Below are positions 28,359 to 40,108 of a stretch of DNA of 64,000 nucleotides, piece after piece; within the stretch, counting starts at the first letter, position 1, and each line of letters starts with the position of its first letter. The stretch is from Bradyrhizobiaceae bacterium (lineage in GTDB: Bacteria > Pseudomonadota > Alphaproteobacteria > Rhizobiales > Xanthobacteraceae). The notes under the pieces were generated by a model. It saw only the letters and a list, made by a program, of their open reading frames with translations, was not told where the DNA came from and did not search any database. The stretch is from NCBI GenBank assembly GCA_020544565.1, contig CP078014.1, positions 1 to 64,000 of the forward strand. The letters are read 5' to 3'. The position numbers and the translations under genes were made by a program.

Positions 28359-28853
28359 ATGAAACATCAGATGCGTATCCTCCAGGGATTGAAGCTCGCC
28401 GCCGTTCTGGCCGTGGCGCTGTCGATGGGCGCCTGCGCCAACAACAAGAACGGCATGGGCGGCGACGCCATGGCGGGCGCAGCCGTGCCGGGCAGCCAGC
28501 AGGATTTCGTGGTCAATGTCGGCGACCGCGTGTTCTTCGAAAGCGACCAGACCGAGCTGTCGCCGCAGGCGATCGCGACGCTGGAGAAGCAGGCGCAGTG
28601 GTTGCAGCAGTTCAACCGCTACACTTTCACTATCGAAGGCCACGCCGACGAACGCGGCACCCGCGAATACAACATCGCGCTCGGCGCGCGGCGCGCCCAG
28701 TCGGTGCGCAACTTCCTTGCCTCGCGCGGCATCGACTCGAGCCGGATGCGGACCATCTCCTACGGCAAGGAGCGTCCGGTCGCGGTGTGCAACGACATCT
28801 CGTGCTGGTCGCAGAACCGCCGCGCCGTCACCGTGCTCAACGCCAGTTCGTAA
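28359..28853 (+). CDS. pal: Pal, peptidoglycan-associated lipoprotein
   Basis: Pal is an outer-membrane lipoprotein that binds peptidoglycan and TolB. The 164-residue product has a lipoprotein signal (LKLAAVLAVALSMGAC, Cys about 25). The OmpA-like domain follows with FFESDQTELSPQAIATLEKQAQWL, the diaminopimelate-binding stretch TIEGHADERGTREYNIALGARRAQSV, and SYGKERPVAVCNDISCWSQNRRAV. The ATG at 28359 follows GGAG; the open frame upstream to 28236 is not coding. A terminator follows 25 bases after the stop. Confidence 0.97.
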   Translation: MKHQMRILQGLKLAAVLAVALSMGACANNKNGMGGDAMAGAAVPGSQQDFVVNVGDRVFFESDQTELSPQAIATLEKQAQWLQQFNRYTFTIEGHADERGTREYNIALGARRAQSVRNFLASRGIDSSRMRTISYGKERPVAVCNDISCWSQNRRAVTVLNASS

Positions 28854-28877
28854 GGCGTCTGCCGGTCGGGATTGAAG

Positions 28878-28900
28878 CGGCGCCTGCGGGCGCCGTTTTT
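28878..28900 (+). terminator. Rho-independent terminator of pal
   Basis: A 7-bp GC stem (CGGCGCC / GGCGCCG) with a TGCG loop is followed by five Ts. It separates pal from cpoB, so cpoB probably has its own promoter or depends on read-through. Confidence 0.85.
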
Positions 28901-29017
28901 GTTGTCCGGGGCTGTTTGACGCTGTCGCCAGCCACATTTTCGGCGTAGTGAAACCCTCACTCTCGGGCGCGATCCATCCGATGCGCCCTTGTTCGCCAGC
29001 CCTTGTTCGTCAGGTCG

Positions 29018-29992
29018 ATGATGTCATTCCGATTGCAGAATTTCATGTGTGTGGCTCTTGTCTCCGCAGCCGTCGCGCTGCCGGCGGCGGCGCTGGCGCA
29101 GCAGGACGACATGGATCCGGAAATCCGCGTCGAGCGGCTGGAAAACCAGTTGCGGGCGCTGACCGGGCAAAACGAGGAATTGCAGTACCGTAACCGCCAG
29201 CTCGAGGAGCAGTTGCGGGCGTTGCAGGCGGGCGCGCCGCCGGCGGCGGCGGCCCAGATGGCTCCGCGCCCCCCCGCGCCCAATACGGTGGCCGCGCCGC
29301 AGCCGAACCCCGGCTATCAGCAGCAGGGCGGCTATGCGCAGCAGGGCGGCTATGCGCAGCAGGGCGCTTATGCCCAGCAGCCGGCGTCCGGGCAGGCGCC
29401 GGCAGTGATCGCGCCTCCGGTCGCCAGCAGCGGGCGGCGCGGCGATGCCTTCGATCCCAGCCGCAATCCCAACGCGCCCGGCGTGCCGCGCGCGCTGGGC
29501 GGCGGCCAGATGCCGATGACCGACAATGGCGGCAATGCCGGCGCGCCGCCGGTGGCGCGCGGCCCTGCGCCCAACACCACGGCGTCGCTCACCACCCTGC
29601 CGCCCTCGGCGACGCCGCGCGACGAATTCGATCTCGGCATCGGCTACATGCAGCGCAAGGACTACGCGCTGGCCGAGGAGACCATGCGCAATTTCGCACA
29701 GAAATATCCGAGCGATCCGCTGCTGCCGGATTCGCAATACTGGCTCGGCGAAAGCCTGTTCCAGCGCCAGAAATATCGCGACGCCGCCGAAGCCTTCCTC
29801 GGGGTGACCACCAAGTTCGACACCTCCGCCAAGGCGCCGGATTCGCTGCTGCGGCTGGGCCAGTCGCTGGCGGCGCTGAAGGAAAAGGAAGCCGCCTGCG
29901 CCGCCTTCGGTGAGGTCACCCGCAAGTACCCCCGCGCCTCCAGCGGCGTGAAGCAGGGCGTCGCCCGCGAGCAGAAGCGCGTCGGCTGCTGA
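29018..29992 (+). CDS. cpoB: CpoB (YbgF), Tol-Pal coordinator of cell division
   Basis: CpoB is a periplasmic protein that links the Tol-Pal machine to septal peptidoglycan synthesis. The 324-residue product has a signal peptide (CVALVSAAVALPAAALA) and then a coiled-coil trimerisation segment (IRVERLENQLRALTGQNEELQYRNRQLEEQLRAL in several heptads). The Pro/Gln/Ala-rich linker contains a repeat GGYAQQ/GGYAQQ/GAYAQQ. The C-terminal TPR domain starts at DEFDLGIGYMQRKDYALAEETMRNF and ends with KYPRASSGVKQGVAREQKRVGC. The first of two adjacent ATGs (29018, 29021) is given; a TTG at 29003 is unlikely. Confidence 0.93.
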   Translation: MMSFRLQNFMCVALVSAAVALPAAALAQQDDMDPEIRVERLENQLRALTGQNEELQYRNRQLEEQLRALQAGAPPAAAAQMAPRPPAPNTVAAPQPNPGYQQQGGYAQQGGYAQQGAYAQQPASGQAPAVIAPPVASSGRRGDAFDPSRNPNAPGVPRALGGGQMPMTDNGGNAGAPPVARGPAPNTTASLTTLPPSATPRDEFDLGIGYMQRKDYALAEETMRNFAQKYPSDPLLPDSQYWLGESLFQRQKYRDAAEAFLGVTTKFDTSAKAPDSLLRLGQSLAALKEKEAACAAFGEVTRKYPRASSGVKQGVAREQKRVGC

Positions 29993-30012
29993 CGTTGTTG
30001 GCTGTGCGGCCA

Positions 30013-30043
30013 TGTCATCATGCCCGCGCTTGTCGGGCATGAC
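30013..30043. repeat. Half-copy of the GTCATGCCCGG palindromic repeat
   Basis: CATGCCCG / CGGGCATG form a stem around CGCTTGT, flanked by GTCAT and ACG, between cpoB and tilS. It matches the single hairpin of the paired elements listed at 42191, 46801, 51587, 54222 and 59382. Confidence 0.75.
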
Positions 30044-30129
30044 GCGTTTAAGAGGTACGATCCGAGCGACTTCGCACCGTTTTTAGGGCATGATCCCCGC
30101 GCAATGACTCCGGACGGCCGGACCGCAGC

Positions 30130-31179
30130 ATGCCCAAACCAGAAGACCCTTCCATCGTAAGCGCTGACGAGGCCCGGCGGCTGTTCGCCGACTGGAAAGC
30201 CGCGTCCGCCCTCGTGCTCGCCGTCTCCGGCGGCCCGGACTCTGTGGCGCTGATGTGGCTCGCCGCCCGTTGGCGGCGCGGGCTCAAAAACGGTCCGCGT
30301 CTGGTCGCGGTCACGGTCGATCACGGTCTGCGCCGGGAGGCGGCGGCGGAAGCGCGGGCGGTCAAGCGGCTGGCGGCCTCGCTCGGCCTTGATCACCGCA
30401 CCCTGCGCTGGACCGGCCCCAAGCCCGCGACCGGCTTGCCCGCCGCCGCCCGCGAGGCGCGTTACCGCCTGCTGGCGAGGGCCGCGCGCGCCAGTGGCGC
30501 CAGCCATATCCTCACCGCCCACACCCGCGACGATCAGGCCGAGACCGTGGTGATGCGGCTGTCGCGCGGCAGCGGCATCGGCGGCCTCGCGGCGATGGCG
30601 CGGCAGACGCCGCGCGACGGCGTGGTGCTGGCGCGGCCGTTCCTCGACGTGCCGAAGGCAAGCCTCGTCGCCACCCTTGAAAAGGCCGGCATTCCCTTCG
30701 CCGACGATCCCACCAACCGCGATCCGCGCTTCGCCCGCCCGCGGCTGCGCGCCCTGATGCCGGCGCTGGCGGCGGAGGGGGCGGATGCCCGCAGTCTCGC
30801 CCGTCTCGCCGTGCGGCTGGCGCGGGCCAATGCCGCCCTCGACCTGATGGCCGACGGGGCGGAGCGCTATCTCGCCCGCCTCGGCGGGGCCGACATGGCG
30901 GCGGGCTTCGATGTCGCGGCCTTCATGGCGCTGTCCGACGAATTGCGGGTGCGGCTGCTGTGGCGTGCCATCGACCGCGCCGGCCACGAAGGCCCGGCCG
31001 AGCTCGGCAAGGTCGAGGCGCTGCTGCAGGCGCTGGATCTGGCGGCGGGGGCAGGGCGTCCGGCCACGGGCGCGCGGCTGAAGCGGACCCTGGCCGGGGC
31101 CGTGATCAGTCTGGAGCGCGGCCGTCTTCGCATTGCTCCCGCGCCGCCGCGCCGGCAGGGTAGGCGGAAAACCCCTTAA
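30130..31179 (+). CDS. tilS: tRNA(Ile)-lysidine synthase TilS
   Basis: TilS attaches lysine to cytidine 34 of the minor tRNA-Ile (CAU anticodon) so that it reads AUA. The 349-residue enzyme has the ATP-binding PP-loop VSGGPDSVAL near residue 35. It also has VTVDHGLRREAAAEARAVK, LTAHTRDDQAETVVMRLSRGSG and PFLDVPKASLVATLEKAGIPFADDPTNRDPRFARPRLR, all standard TilS blocks. The C-terminal part is shorter than in E. coli, as is common in alphaproteobacteria. It lies between cpoB and ftsH, a frequent order in this group. Confidence 0.95.
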   Translation: MPKPEDPSIVSADEARRLFADWKAASALVLAVSGGPDSVALMWLAARWRRGLKNGPRLVAVTVDHGLRREAAAEARAVKRLAASLGLDHRTLRWTGPKPATGLPAAAREARYRLLARAARASGASHILTAHTRDDQAETVVMRLSRGSGIGGLAAMARQTPRDGVVLARPFLDVPKASLVATLEKAGIPFADDPTNRDPRFARPRLRALMPALAAEGADARSLARLAVRLARANAALDLMADGAERYLARLGGADMAAGFDVAAFMALSDELRVRLLWRAIDRAGHEGPAELGKVEALLQALDLAAGAGRPATGARLKRTLAGAVISLERGRLRIAPAPPRRQGRRKTP

Positions 31180-31262
31180 CCACTGTCGAAATCGGCGAAA
31201 AACGCCGCCCTTATTTCACCCGGAATGGCGCTAGAATGCGCTAAATAGTCCTAACCGGTTCC

Positions 31263-31291
31263 CTTGGCATCGCGAGGGTGCGCACTTAAAT
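31263..31291 (+). promoter_or_regulatory. Candidate sigma-32 (RpoH) promoter of ftsH
   Basis: CTTGGCA at 31263-31269 and CTTAAAT at 31285-31291 resemble the alphaproteobacterial heat-shock elements CTTGAAA and CYTATNT, with a 15-base gap. FtsH is often a heat-shock gene, so the placement (120 bases before the ATG) makes sense. A direct repeat GAAGAATGATC at 31339-31349 and 31353-31363 lies in the leader. No transcript data support this. Confidence 0.4.
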
Positions 31292-31410
31292 TGTAGGACA
31301 GCCAGACTGCAGGGCCACCCGCCCGAAAGATGCCTGCTGAAGAATGATCTTCGAAGAATGATCGTCAAGACTGCGAAGGCCGTGCGCCATGCGGCCATGA
31401 AGGAAGACCA

Positions 31411-33327
<1,917 letters not shown>

Positions 33328-33347
33328 GCCCGCGATACATCGAATAA

Positions 33348-33375
33348 AAAAGGCCGGTCTTCGGACCGGCCTTTT
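33348..33375 (+). terminator. Rho-independent terminator of ftsH
   Basis: A perfect 12-bp stem (AAAAGGCCGGTC / GACCGGCCTTTT) with a TTCG tetraloop is flanked by As upstream and Ts downstream. It begins 20 bases after the ftsH stop and could act in both directions. Confidence 0.92.
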
Positions 33376-33391
33376 CGTTTGTGGGTCAGCC

Positions 33392-33420
33392 GTCATTGCG
33401 AGGAGCGCAGCGACGAAGCA
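33392..33420. repeat. GTCATTGCGAGGAGCG-type interspersed repeat
   Basis: GTCATTGCGAGGAGCGCAGC followed by GACGAAGCA resembles a short interspersed element widespread between genes in Bradyrhizobium-like genomes. Only this one copy is seen here. It opens a 475-base spacer between ftsH and azlC that contains three kinds of repeat and no convincing gene. Confidence 0.6.
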
Positions 33421-33533
33421 ATCGATCTTTTTGTGGCGATGGATGGCTTCACGGAGCCTGTCAACGAGCCTGCTAGGCCGGACCCGTTGGCTCGCAATTC
33501 AATTTCAACCCGTCTTGCGCGGGGTCCCAGACA

Positions 33534-33567
33534 GACGTGGATCACCGGGACAAGCCCGGTGATGACG
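33534..33567. repeat. Half-copy of the paired palindromic repeat
   Basis: GACGTGGATCACCGGGACAA followed by GCCCGGTGATGACG forms the second hairpin of the paired repeat family, with CACCGG in place of GGCCGG and the compensating change in the other arm. The covariation suggests selection for the hairpin rather than for the bases. Confidence 0.7.
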
Positions 33568-33601
33568 ATCGTGGGTGTGGAGATATTGCGCCAATCTCTC
33601 G

Positions 33602-33728
33602 ATGTCGTCCCCGCGCAGGCGCGGACCCATCACCACCGAAGGTATCGATGAGGGCAAAGGCTGCTCCGACATCGTCACTATGTTGAGGGACTGGGGAATC
33701 TGGGTCCCCGCCTGCGCGGGGACGACAT
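33602..33728. repeat. Inverted pair of GTCGTCCCCGCGCAGG elements
   Basis: Two 28-base arms at 33602-33629 and 33701-33728 are inverted copies with 27 of 28 positions matching. Each arm alone also contains an imperfect hairpin (CCCCGC...GCGGGG). The 71 bases between them are unique. This is a BIME-like arrangement of a second palindromic repeat family. Confidence 0.9.
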
Positions 33729-33851
33729 TGTGTGCGTTGATCCATCTCACCCATCGCGCGCTCTGTCCGGATTGCCGGTCTGCCCCGCAGTCGCGCCGCT
33801 TGACCCGTCCACGCATTCGCCGCACCCATGCCGGCTTGCGCGGATGACCCG

Positions 33852-34643
33852 ATGACCACTCGTTCCATGCCGAAGCCCCACGGGGCGTCCGACCATTTCC
33901 ATGCGCCCGCCTACTGGTCGCGCCGGGCCATCGTCCCCGGCATCTACGCCATCGCGCCGATGCTGCCGGGCACCGTCGCCTTCGGCATGGCGCTCGGGGC
34001 GCTCGCCGCGCAGAAGAACTTCACGCTGACCGAAGTGCAGGTGATGATGGCCTTCGTCTATGGCGGGCTGTCGCAGTTCGTGGCGCTGTCGTCGTGGCCG
34101 GACACGCTGACCGCGTCGTCGATCGCGACGCTGGCGCTGCTCACCACCACCGTCAACATTCGTTTCGCGCTGATGAGCGCCAGCCTGCGGCCGTGGTTCG
34201 CGACCCTGCCGGCGTGGCAGGCTTATCCGGCGATGCTGCTGGTGACCGATGGCGGCTGGCTCGCCGCCACCCGCTATCGCAACCATGGCGGCGCGGATGC
34301 CTCGTTCTTCGTCGGCGGCGGCGTGCTGCTCTATGTGGCGTGGTTTGCCGCCTCGGTGCCGGGCTATCTGCTCGCCGGGCAACTGACCGATCCGAAGAAG
34401 TTCGGCGTCGATCTGGTGGTGCCGGCGTTCTATGCCGCCATGCTGGTGCCGGCATGGAAAGGCCCGCGCCGCGCCATCCCGTGGGTGGTCGCGGGCGTGG
34501 TCTCGCTCGCGGTCTACCGGCTGGTGCCGGGGTGGTGGTTCATCATCACCGGCGCGGTGTCGGGCGCCCTCTGCGCCGGGCTGATGGACGACGATCCGCC
34601 CGCGGCTTCTCCGCCCGGACAACCGCGGGAGCAGGGCGCATGA
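33852..34643 (+). CDS. azlC: AzlC-type branched-chain amino acid exporter, large subunit
   Basis: AzlC is the large membrane subunit of the two-component AzlCD exporter for branched-chain and related amino acids. The 263-residue product has about seven hydrophobic helices. Typical segments are MLPGTVAFGMALGALAAQKNFTLTEV, FVYGGLSQFVAL, LTTTVNIRFALMSASLRPWF and LLVTDGGWLAATRY. The C-terminus is polar. The start at 33852 is chosen; 33828 is also in frame, and neither has a strong ribosome site. Its stop overlaps the azlD start. Confidence 0.9.
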   Translation: MTTRSMPKPHGASDHFHAPAYWSRRAIVPGIYAIAPMLPGTVAFGMALGALAAQKNFTLTEVQVMMAFVYGGLSQFVALSSWPDTLTASSIATLALLTTTVNIRFALMSASLRPWFATLPAWQAYPAMLLVTDGGWLAATRYRNHGGADASFFVGGGVLLYVAWFAASVPGYLLAGQLTDPKKFGVDLVVPAFYAAMLVPAWKGPRRAIPWVVAGVVSLAVYRLVPGWWFIITGAVSGALCAGLMDDDPPAASPPGQPREQGA

Positions 34644-34957
34644 GCGAGTTTCTGCGCTCCGATGTGATGATCGCCTTCGCGGTGATGACGGTGGTGACCG
34701 TGGCCTCGCGTCTCGGCGGCTACTGGCTGATGGGCTACGTCACCATCACCCCGCGGGTGCGCCGCATGCTCGATGCGCTGCCGGGCTCGATCATCGTCGC
34801 CGCGGCGCTGCCGGTGGCGATCAACGGCGGCGGCGTGGTGCTGCTCGCCATCGCCGCCGCGGTGGCGGTCACCATCATCCGCCGCAACGAATTCGTCGCG
34901 GTCCTCACCGGCATGGCGGTGGCGGCGCTGGCGCGCGCGCTCGGCTTCGGCGGCTGA
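34640..34957 (+). CDS. azlD: AzlD-type exporter, small subunit
   Basis: This 105-residue protein has three to four membrane helices with the family pattern TVASRLGGYWLMGYV, VRRMLDALPGSIIVAAALPVAINGG and IRRNEFVAVLTGMAVAALARALG. It starts within ATGA at the azlC stop, so the two subunits are translationally coupled. Confidence 0.9.
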   Translation: MSEFLRSDVMIAFAVMTVVTVASRLGGYWLMGYVTITPRVRRMLDALPGSIIVAAALPVAINGGGVVLLAIAAAVAVTIIRRNEFVAVLTGMAVAALARALGFGG

Positions 34958-35021
34958 CCGCGCGGTTTATGCTGCGCTGCGAATTTTGCCGCCGGCCCCT
35001 CGAAGCGCTTGAATCGGCTTT

Positions 35022-35035
35022 TGAACTGATGTTCA
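35022..35035. promoter_or_regulatory. Candidate TetR operator TGAAC-TGAT-GTTCA
   Basis: This perfect inverted repeat with 5-base arms and a 4-base spacer lies 27 bases upstream of the TetR-family start at 35063. TetR-family regulators commonly bind such palindromes in their own promoters, so autoregulation is a fair guess. Whether it also controls azlCD or glcDEF cannot be told. Confidence 0.45.
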
Positions 35036-35062
35036 CTTCTTTTAGGGAGTCGAACGTCGTCA

Positions 35063-35755
35063 ATGGTTTACAGACGCACGCATCAGGTTGTGAAACGTCT
35101 CGCCGCGCGTCGCCACGCGATCCTGGCGGCGGCGCGCGATGCCGCCGCCGAAGGCGGCATGGCGGCGGTGCAGATCGCGCCGGTGGCGGCGCGCGCCAGC
35201 GTCGCGGCGGGCACGGTCTATCGCTACTTTCCCTCGAAAGCCGAGCTGATCTCCGAATTGATCGCCGATGTGTCCCGCGCCGAGCTGACCGCCATTCGCC
35301 GCGCTGCCGATGCCGCACCCGGGCCGTCGTCGGCGCTTGCGGCCGCGGTCAGCACCATCGCGGTCCATGTGATCTCGAACCGCAGGCTGGCCTGGGGCAT
35401 CCTCGCCGAGCCGGTCGATGTCGACGTCACCGCCTCGCGCGTCGCCAGCCGCCGCGAGATCGCCGCCGAGATCGAGGGGCGGATCGAGGCGGCGATGCGG
35501 GCCGGGCATCTGCCGACGCAGGATACCGCGCTCGCGGCCACGGCTCTGATCGGGGCGCTGCACGAATCCCTGGTCGGTCCGCTCGCGCCGGACGATATCG
35601 ATGATCCGGTGAAACTGCGCGACTCGGTGCAGACCATCACCCTGTTCGCCCTGCGCGCCGTGGGCGTGCTCGACGCCCGCGCCCGCGGCCTCGTGGTGCA
35701 GGCGGTGCTGCCGGTGATGCCGGTGCGGCGGGAGCTTGGCGCGGTCGCCGGATAG
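35063..35755 (+). CDS. TetR/AcrR-family transcriptional regulator
   Basis: This 230-residue protein has an N-terminal helix-turn-helix, RHAILAAARDAAAEGGMAAVQIAPVAARASVAAGTVYRYFPSKAELISELI, with the family signature GTVYRYFPSKAEL. The remaining residues form the helical ligand/dimerisation domain, with no recognisable ligand class. It is 140 bases upstream of glcD and about 105 bases downstream of azlD in the same direction. A palindrome at 35022-35035 is a likely binding site. Confidence 0.92.
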   Translation: MVYRRTHQVVKRLAARRHAILAAARDAAAEGGMAAVQIAPVAARASVAAGTVYRYFPSKAELISELIADVSRAELTAIRRAADAAPGPSSALAAAVSTIAVHVISNRRLAWGILAEPVDVDVTASRVASRREIAAEIEGRIEAAMRAGHLPTQDTALAATALIGALHESLVGPLAPDDIDDPVKLRDSVQTITLFALRAVGVLDARARGLVVQAVLPVMPVRRELGAVAG

Positions 35756-35895
35756 AATAGCGGTGCGATCCATTCGCAGCCTGTCCCGCCACCGGCGTCG
35801 CCTTGGCGATTGGAACTATTCAAAAGTCGCGGGATATGTGCTTGGTACGCCGGACTGACTGAAGCGCGCGCCGCGCTGTGTTCTGGAGAGCGTCC

Positions 35896-37389
<1,494 letters not shown>

Positions 37390-37451
37390 ATGATGGGACA
37401 TGCCGGTCTCATCCGGCTGCGATCGGCTCTTCAAGACAAACAAGGTGCGAT

Positions 37452-38681
37452 GTGGACACCCTGAAAGTACGTGACGAAAAGGACGTGGAGCAGGCGGTGC
37501 GCGAGGCGATCGCCGCCGCCCAGCCGCTCGAGATCGTCGGCCATGGCAGCAAGCGCGCCATCGGCCTGCCGATGCCGACCAACGCGGTGCTGGATCTCTC
37601 CCCGCTCAACGCCATCACCTCCTACGAGCCGAGCGAACTGATCATCACGCTGCAGGCCGGCGCGCCGATGGCCGATGTGCTGTCGCTGCTGGATTCGCGC
37701 AATCAGGAATTCGCGTTCGACCCGATGGACACCTCGGTGCTGCTGGGCACGCCGCGCGGGCAGGGCACTATCGGCGGCGTCATCGCCGCCGGTCTCGCCG
37801 GGCCGCGCCGCATCAAGGCCGGCGGCGCGCGCGATCATCTGCTCGGCGCGCACGCGGTGTCGGGGTTCGGCGAGAGCTTCAAGACCGGCGGCAAGGTGGT
37901 GAAGAACGTCACCGGCTACGACCTGTGCAAGCTTCTGGCCGGGTCGTGGGGCACGCTGGCGGTGATGACCGAGGTGACGCTCAAGGTGCTGCCCCGCGCG
38001 GACAGCGAGCGCACGCTGGTGCTGCGCGGCCTCGACGACGTCACCGCGAACCGGGTAATGACCACGGCGCTGGGCTCGTCGTTCGACGTCTCCGGCGTGG
38101 CGCATCTGCCGGCTTCGGTGCTGCGCGGCGCGGACGCGCTGGACGGCTTCGCCGGCTCGCAGCAGGCGGTGACGCTGGTGCGGCTGGAGGGTATCGGCGC
38201 GTCGGTGGCGGCGCGCGCCGGATCGGTCAGCGCCCTGCTGGCGTCGTTCGCGGCCATCGACATGATCGCGGACGCGGCCTCGACCGCGGTGTGGGACTCG
38301 ATCCGCGACGTGGTCCCGTTTGCAGCCGCGGGGCCGCGCGGGGACTGGCCGGTGTGGCGGATCGTCTGTCCGCCGGCGGCGGGCGGCGCGTTCGGGCAGG
38401 CGCTGACGCGCGAGACCGGCGGCGAGGTGTTCTACGACTGGAGCGGCGGGCTGATCTGGGCGGCGCTGCCGCCGGCGCCCGACGCCCATGCGCCGATGCT
38501 GCGGCAACGGCTCGCGGCCATCGGCGGCCACGCCACGCTGATCCGCGGCAGTGAAGCGACCCGGACGGCGATCGACGTTTTCCATCCGCAGCCGGAGGGC
38601 GTGGCGGCGCTCGGCCGGCGGGTCAAGGCCAGCTTCGACCCCGAGGATATTCTCAATCGCGGCCGGATGGCGCGCGCATGA
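37452..38681 (+). CDS. glcE: Glycolate oxidase FAD-binding subunit GlcE
   Basis: GlcE is the second, truncated FAD-binding subunit of glycolate oxidase. The 409-residue product starts at a GTG at 37452 after AAGG. Open frame upstream to 37146 only mirrors glcD. Conserved blocks are LEIVGHGSKRAIGLP, QEFAFDPMDTSVLLGTPRGQGTIGG, and AGPRRIKAGGARDHLLG followed by KTGGKVVKNVTGYDLCKLLAGSWGTLAVMTEVTLKVLP. The C-terminus FDPEDILNRGRM is typical. It lies between glcD and glcF with short gaps. Confidence 0.94.
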   Translation: MDTLKVRDEKDVEQAVREAIAAAQPLEIVGHGSKRAIGLPMPTNAVLDLSPLNAITSYEPSELIITLQAGAPMADVLSLLDSRNQEFAFDPMDTSVLLGTPRGQGTIGGVIAAGLAGPRRIKAGGARDHLLGAHAVSGFGESFKTGGKVVKNVTGYDLCKLLAGSWGTLAVMTEVTLKVLPRADSERTLVLRGLDDVTANRVMTTALGSSFDVSGVAHLPASVLRGADALDGFAGSQQAVTLVRLEGIGASVAARAGSVSALLASFAAIDMIADAASTAVWDSIRDVVPFAAAGPRGDWPVWRIVCPPAAGGAFGQALTRETGGEVFYDWSGGLIWAALPPAPDAHAPMLRQRLAAIGGHATLIRGSEATRTAIDVFHPQPEGVAALGRRVKASFDPEDILNRGRMARA

Positions 38682-38699
38682 TCCGGAGCCGGTGACGTC

Positions 38700-40067
38700 A
38701 TGAAGACAGAATTTTCCCTGGCGCAGCTTGCCGATCCGGATATCCGCGAGGCCGACAAGATCCTGCGCAAATGCGTCCATTGCGGCTTCTGCACCGCGAC
38801 CTGTCCGACCTACGTGCTGCTCGGTGACGAGCTCGACAGCCCGCGCGGCCGCATCTACCTCATCAAGGACATGCTGGAGAACGACCGCAAGCCGTCGCCG
38901 GAGGTGGTCAAGCATATCGACCGCTGTCTGTCCTGCCTCGCCTGCATGACCACCTGCCCGTCGGGCGTGAACTACATGCACCTCGTCGATCAGGCGCGGG
39001 TGCGGATCGAGGAGAAGTATCAGCGGCCGCTGCCGGATCGCGTCCTGCGCGACATGCTGGCCTATGTGCTGCCGCGTCCCGGCCTGTTCCGGCTCAGCAT
39101 GACCGCGGCGCGGCTGGTCCGGCCGCTCATGGCGCTCTTGCCGTCCCAGCCGCAGGGGCGCACCGCGCCGACGTTCTTCAACCGCGTGCGGGCGATGCTG
39201 GCGCTGGCGCCGTCGTCCTTGCCCGCGGCCGGCCCGGCGGGGGGCAAGGTGTTTCCCGCCGAGGGTCAAAAGCGCGGCCGCGTGGCGCTGCTGCAGGGCT
39301 GCGCCCAGCAGGTTTTGTCCCCCGGCATCAACCAGGCGGCGATTCGCATGCTGACCCGCCACGGCATCGAGGTGGCGCTGGTGGCCGACGAGCAGTGCTG
39401 CGGCTCGCTCACCCACCACATGGGCCGCGATCACGACGCGCTGGCGCGGGCGCGCGCCAATATCGATGTCTGGACCCGCGAGGCCGACAGTCGCGGGCTC
39501 GACGCCATCCTGATTACCACCTCGGGCTGCGGCACCACCATCAAGGACTACGGCTACATGCTGCGCGAGGACGCGGCCTATGCGGCGAAAGCCGCGCGCG
39601 TCGCGACGCTGGCGAAGGACGTCACCGAATATCTCGGCGCACTCGAGATCGCGTGGCCGCAGGACAAAAACGATGTCGTCGTCGCGTATCACTCCGCATG
39701 CTCGTTGCAGCATGGACAGAAAATCACTGGGCTTCCGAAAGAATTGCTTTCCAAGAGTGGATTCGTGGTGAAAGATGTGCCGGAGAGTCATCTGTGTTGC
39801 GGCTCGGCAGGAACGTACAACATCCTCCAGCCCGACATTGCGAAGCGGTTGCGCGAACGCAAGGTCGCCAACATCGCCTCGGTGAAGCCGGACGTCGTAT
39901 CCGCCGGCAACATCGGCTGCATGATGCAGATCGGCTCGGTGGAGAGTACCGACGGAACGTCGGTCCCTGTGGTGCACACGATTGAGTTGCTCGACTGGGC
40001 GACAGGCGGTCCTCGGCCTGATCTATTGAAGAGATCCATGAAAGGCCCCCGCGTCGGGAGTGCCTGA
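38700..40067 (+). CDS. glcF: Glycolate oxidase iron-sulfur subunit GlcF
   Basis: GlcF passes electrons from the flavin subunits to the membrane chain. The 455-residue product has two N-terminal 4Fe-4S motifs (CVHCGFCTATCP and CLSCLACMTTCP) and two CCG domains (LLQGCAQQVLSPGIN...EQCCGSLTHHMG and YHSACSLQHGQK...SHLCCGSAGTYN). All cluster cysteines are present. From about 39660 on, codon choice shifts towards GGA, CTT, ACT, AAA, GAA, TTG and AGT, unlike the GC-ending codons before it. The protein remains intact across this change. Confidence 0.96.
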   Translation: MKTEFSLAQLADPDIREADKILRKCVHCGFCTATCPTYVLLGDELDSPRGRIYLIKDMLENDRKPSPEVVKHIDRCLSCLACMTTCPSGVNYMHLVDQARVRIEEKYQRPLPDRVLRDMLAYVLPRPGLFRLSMTAARLVRPLMALLPSQPQGRTAPTFFNRVRAMLALAPSSLPAAGPAGGKVFPAEGQKRGRVALLQGCAQQVLSPGINQAAIRMLTRHGIEVALVADEQCCGSLTHHMGRDHDALARARANIDVWTREADSRGLDAILITTSGCGTTIKDYGYMLREDAAYAAKAARVATLAKDVTEYLGALEIAWPQDKNDVVVAYHSACSLQHGQKITGLPKELLSKSGFVVKDVPESHLCCGSAGTYNILQPDIAKRLRERKVANIASVKPDVVSAGNIGCMMQIGSVESTDGTSVPVVHTIELLDWATGGPRPDLLKRSMKGPRVGSA

Positions 40068-40108
40068 GCGCCGCCGCCTTCGTGGCCGGCGGCAAGAGGA
40101 GGACCACG

